From: Litoribrevibacter sp041590855
GTDB lineage: Bacteria; Pseudomonadota; Gammaproteobacteria; Pseudomonadales; Litoribrevibacteraceae
Direction of reading: 5' to 3'
Assembly: GCA_041590855.1 (NCBI GenBank)
Contig: JBFHTA010000170.1
Span: 1-8,265, forward strand
DNA length: 8,265 nt
Part shown: piece after piece, positions 5,647-8,265 of the stretch
Layout of the letters: every line of letters starts with the position of its first letter
Position numbering within the stretch: position 1 is the first letter of the stretch
Notes under the pieces: model-generated
Databases searched by the model: none
Told to the model about the DNA's origin: nothing
Seen by the model: only the letters and a program-made list of their open reading frames with translations
Program-made: the position numbers and the translations under genes

Positions 5647-7071
5647 ATGAAAAAAAGCAATATCATTTTAAACGTAGATTCATATAAAACGTCTCACTAC
5701 TTACAGTATCCTGAAAACACTACGGCCGTATCCAGTTATATTGAGAGTCGAGGCGGGCAATTTAAAAAGGCTGTGTTCTTTGGCCTGCAAATGTTTATCA
5801 AAGAATACCTAACGACGCCAATTACTGATGCAGACATTGATGAAGCCAAAATCATTTTTGAAGCTCACGGGGTTCCATTTAATGAGTCTGGCTGGCGATA
5901 CATTGTAGATACCTATAATGGCTATCTACCGATAGAAATTGAAGCCTTGCCAGAAGGCAGTGTTGTTCCGGTTAAAAATGCATTAGTTCAGGTTATTAAC
6001 ACCGATCCAAACTGCGCTTGGTTAACGAGTTATGTTGAAACAGCCTTGTTACGTGCGATCTGGTATCCGACTACGGTGGCGACTGTATCTTGGAGTTGCC
6101 GCCAGATCATCGAAGAATATATGCAGGAGACCGCAGATAACCAAGAAAGCGTTCCTTTTAAGTTACACGACTTTGGTGCACGAGGTGCTACCTCGGAAGA
6201 AGCGGCTGCGATTGGTGGCGCTGCACACTTAGTCAACTTCATGGGCACAGATACCATAAGTGGCGTATTGGCCGCGCGTCGCTACTACAATACAGAGATG
6301 GCAGGTTTCTCGATACCCGCTGCAGAACACAGCACCATTACTAGCTGGGGCCGGGATAACGAAGCCGACGCCTATGCCAATATGCTGAAACAGTTTAGTG
6401 GCCCGGGTAAAGTTGTTGCAGTCGTGAGTGATTCCTATGACTTATGGAATGCAATTGAAAACATCTGGGGTGATGAGCTGAAAGAAAAGGTTCAGCGCAG
6501 TGGTGGCACCTTGGTGGTACGTCCTGACAGTGGTGACCCTATTAACATTGTGACTGAAACCGTAGAGCGCTTAATGAATAACTTTGGTTATGAGGTGAAC
6601 GATAAAGGATATCGTGTATTGCCATCCTATATTCGAGTGATCCAAGGTGACGGTGTGTCGTTGCAAACAATTGAAGCGATCCTGGCTGCAATGAAACTTC
6701 GTAAACAAAGCGCGGAGAATGTCGCCTTTGGTATGGGCGGAGAGCTGTTACAGAAGGTTAACCGGGACACCATGAAGTTTGCGATGAAAGCCTCGGCAGC
6801 CATGGTGGGTGGTTTATGGCGAGATGTCTATAAAGACCCCATTACCGATGCTGGTAAGCGTTCTAAAAAAGGCCGTTTAGCGGTTATTCAGGATGAAAAT
6901 GGTGTGGTTAAGACCATTCGATCTCAGGATTTAGGCGAGAAAATCAATTTACTGCAACCGGTTTTCAGAAATGGCCAATTATTGACTGAGTATGATTTTG
7001 AAGAGGTACGCCGTAATGCGCAATCAGCTACAATCGCTTCAGATAAGAAAGGGCTAATAACAGCTGCCTAA
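5647..7071 (+). CDS. nadV: Nicotinamide phosphoribosyltransferase
   Basis: This 474-residue cytoplasmic enzyme, homologous to vertebrate NAMPT, condenses nicotinamide with PRPP to give NMN, the substrate of the neighbouring NadM. It opens with the family signature NVDSYKTSHYLQYP. Active-site elements line up with NAMPT: HDFGARG at 174-180 (Arg179), GTDT with Asp202, PAAEHST with His228, and VVRPDSGDP with Arg292 and Asp294. The IQGDGVSLQTI and FGMGGELLQKVNRDT segments of the phosphoribosyl and phosphate site follow. Length is normal and no key residue is missing. With NadM it gives a two-step nicotinamide-to-NAD route that bypasses deamidation. It shares the nrtR-controlled region upstream of nadM, subject to the hairpin at 5596-5620, and ends before a strong hairpin at 7090. 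Confidence 0.96.
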   Translation: MKKSNIILNVDSYKTSHYLQYPENTTAVSSYIESRGGQFKKAVFFGLQMFIKEYLTTPITDADIDEAKIIFEAHGVPFNESGWRYIVDTYNGYLPIEIEALPEGSVVPVKNALVQVINTDPNCAWLTSYVETALLRAIWYPTTVATVSWSCRQIIEEYMQETADNQESVPFKLHDFGARGATSEEAAAIGGAAHLVNFMGTDTISGVLAARRYYNTEMAGFSIPAAEHSTITSWGRDNEADAYANMLKQFSGPGKVVAVVSDSYDLWNAIENIWGDELKEKVQRSGGTLVVRPDSGDPINIVTETVERLMNNFGYEVNDKGYRVLPSYIRVIQGDGVSLQTIEAILAAMKLRKQSAENVAFGMGGELLQKVNRDTMKFAMKASAAMVGGLWRDVYKDPITDAGKRSKKGRLAVIQDENGVVKTIRSQDLGEKINLLQPVFRNGQLLTEYDFEEVRRNAQSATIASDKKGLITAA

Positions 7072-7089
7072 TGCAACATTCACTTCCAA

Positions 7090-7114
7090 GAGCCCGAGCA
7101 TCATACTCGGGCTC
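7090..7114. terminator. Bidirectional terminator between convergent nadV and the isomerase gene
   Basis: GAGCCCGAG (7090-7098) and CTCGGGCTC (7106-7114) are perfect complements around CATCATA. ATTTGGTT follows on the plus strand and TTGGAAG on the minus strand, so the T tracts are short. The position 18 nt after the nadV stop and 34 nt beyond the isomerase stop fits termination of both genes. Confidence 0.75.
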
Positions 7115-7148
7115 ATTTGGTTAAAGTTCTAACACTTTCACAATACGC

Positions 7149-8265
7149 TTATCGATTCTCCAACCGATTATAATCCAACAAACCGGCTGTCTTGGGCTGG
7201 TCTTTCATGTATTGCTGATGGATTCGGTCACTGTGGGCCCAGAAGTCTGGATTCGTTCGGCGAATGCCAAAGGCATCCATTAACTGATCGTAGTCGTCTT
7301 CTGTTTGTAAGGCTGACACAGCGGCAATAAATTGGTCCAGATCTGCTTCTTTAACATGCCAGTAAGCGGCAGGATAGCTGCCGGTAATGCCTCGATTAAC
7401 GGTTAGATAGTCTTCTTCTGGCAGGCGGTTGTTGTCTTCGAACAATAAACTGTCGATGTTGCTGTGGCCGCTGTTTCTGAGGATGCTGTATAAGCCTAGA
7501 TCGTTATTTTCGGTTTCTACAGACAGTACTCCCATCTCTGGCATCAAGGTTGGTGCGCCGACGGGGAGGTTATGTAACTTAGCCAGTTTAGTATCCAATA
7601 CCGAATTGGTTAGATTGTGCGGGCTGGTTTGTAATGGGCCTAGCTTTGCTTTCGCCATATCCAGTAATTCGGATTTTGGTGAATCGCTTTTGAATTCAAT
7701 GTTGGTTTTTACATCGAAATTTACACGAGGACCGAACACAAACTCTTTCACTTCTTGTTGGGAGTTACGATACCAAAAGCGCCATAACTTCTTACGCTCT
7801 TCGGCGGGCAATAATGACAGGAAGTTACCTTCGCCTTCCATGCGCAAGAAGTCCATATACAAGCGGGTATTCATCTGATGTCCGATGTTTCCGAACACGT
7901 CGTATTCTGCGACCAGTAAGTAATGAATTCGCTCTAACAATGGATAATCAATGAGCCAGGCGGTCTTTGGTTCCTGACCTACCAAGCCCTTGACCACAGT
8001 AGAACTGTCGAAATGACGGAAAATGGTGAGCGTGGCGTTGTCGTTCTTTTTGTCTCCGTCCCAAATCAGATCGAGATTCAGTTTATCCTGCTCACTCAGA
8101 TGTTTTATCAATTGCAGCTTGTTATTCAGGTATTTTCTTTGTGTAGCAGAGAAAGATACCCAGTTGGTGATGATGCCTGCATTGCTTTGCTTTTCACCTG
8201 GTAAAACCAAGTTGTCTTGTTGGCTAGCGACGAGTCGATGCATTCTTTCCGGGTTAAGATCCGGG
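7149..8265 (-). CDS. cti: Fatty acid cis/trans isomerase, C-terminal part
   Basis: The frame is open to the right edge, where it reads PDLNPERMHRLVAS, so the apparent ATG at 8241-8243 is internal and the gene is 5'-truncated; 371 full codons and the TAA stop remain. The conserved YDVFGNIGHQMNTRLYMDF segment followed by LRMEGEGNFLSLLP, and the WYRN and NRGITGSYPAAYWHV stretches, match Cti. This periplasmic, c-type-haem enzyme converts cis-unsaturated membrane fatty acids to trans isomers in response to solvent, heat or osmotic stress. Family members are about 750-800 residues, so roughly half is present. The haem-binding CXXCH motif is expected near the N-terminus and cannot be checked here. 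It converges on nadV and is probably unrelated to NAD salvage. Confidence 0.9.
   Translation of the reverse strand, partial: PDLNPERMHRLVASQQDNLVLPGEKQSNAGIITNWVSFSATQRKYLNNKLQLIKHLSEQDKLNLDLIWDGDKKNDNATLTIFRHFDSSTVVKGLVGQEPKTAWLIDYPLLERIHYLLVAEYDVFGNIGHQMNTRLYMDFLRMEGEGNFLSLLPAEERKKLWRFWYRNSQQEVKEFVFGPRVNFDVKTNIEFKSDSPKSELLDMAKAKLGPLQTSPHNLTNSVLDTKLAKLHNLPVGAPTLMPEMGVLSVETENNDLGLYSILRNSGHSNIDSLLFEDNNRLPEEDYLTVNRGITGSYPAAYWHVKEADLDQFIAAVSALQTEDDYDQLMDAFGIRRTNPDFWAHSDRIHQQYMKDQPKTAGLLDYNRLENR

Noticed and set aside
7429..7878. 149-codon open frame on the plus strand, antisense to the isomerase gene
   Set aside because: It lies fully within the conserved cti coding frame, has no family resemblance and no convincing ribosome binding site; it is a shadow frame.
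8241..8243. ATG taken as the start of the isomerase
   Set aside because: The frame stays open beyond it to the window edge and the remaining protein is only about half of the family length, so the gene is truncated by the window.

Overview
The window reads as chromosomal DNA of a marine-type gammaproteobacterium, perhaps Oceanospirillales or a relative. This rests on the gene repertoire (fatty-acid cis/trans isomerase, a large-sensor-domain chemoreceptor, an nrtR-nadM-nadV NAD salvage locus) and a base composition that looks close to 45-50% G+C by eye. The genus is not determined. I saw no insertion sequence, phage gene, CRISPR array, tRNA or rRNA.

Layout. (1) 2-346, plus: the C-terminal end of a carbohydrate ABC transporter solute-binding protein, cut by the window edge. 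(2) 477-2477, plus: a complete methyl-accepting chemotaxis protein. (3) 2635-3546, plus: an EamA/DMT-family permease; its true start is an ATG behind a strong ribosome binding site, not the earlier in-frame TTG. (4) 3561-4298, minus: an NrtR-type regulator, a degenerate Nudix sensor domain fused to a winged helix. (5) 4299-4534: a dense divergent control region. (6) 4535-5575, plus: bifunctional NMN adenylyltransferase/ADP-ribose pyrophosphatase. (7) 5647-7071, plus: nicotinamide phosphoribosyltransferase. (8) 7149-8265, minus: the C-terminal part of a fatty-acid cis/trans isomerase, cut by the right edge.

Core of the window. Genes 4, 6 and 7 form a self-contained NAD salvage circuit. NadV makes NMN from nicotinamide and PRPP. 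The NadM half of gene 6 makes NAD from NMN. The Nudix half of gene 6 should destroy ADP-ribose, the NAD breakdown product known to relieve NrtR repression in studied members. NrtR, divergently encoded, probably represses both directions. A near-perfect palindrome (4415-4435) lies in the nadM promoter, and a degenerate copy with the same GTG-N9-CAC core (4351-4371) fills the spacer of the nrtR promoter.

Most unusual part. The predicted nadM leader (about 4445-4534) can fold almost completely into consecutive hairpins. One puts the Shine-Dalgarno sequence in its loop. Another has the apical sequence GGATAGACC, which recurs exactly at the tip of a terminator-like hairpin between nadM and nadV. 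This suggests an RNA-level control layer besides NrtR that I cannot assign to a known riboswitch class. Bidirectional or convergent hairpins separate the gene blocks at 3560-3590 and 7090-7114.
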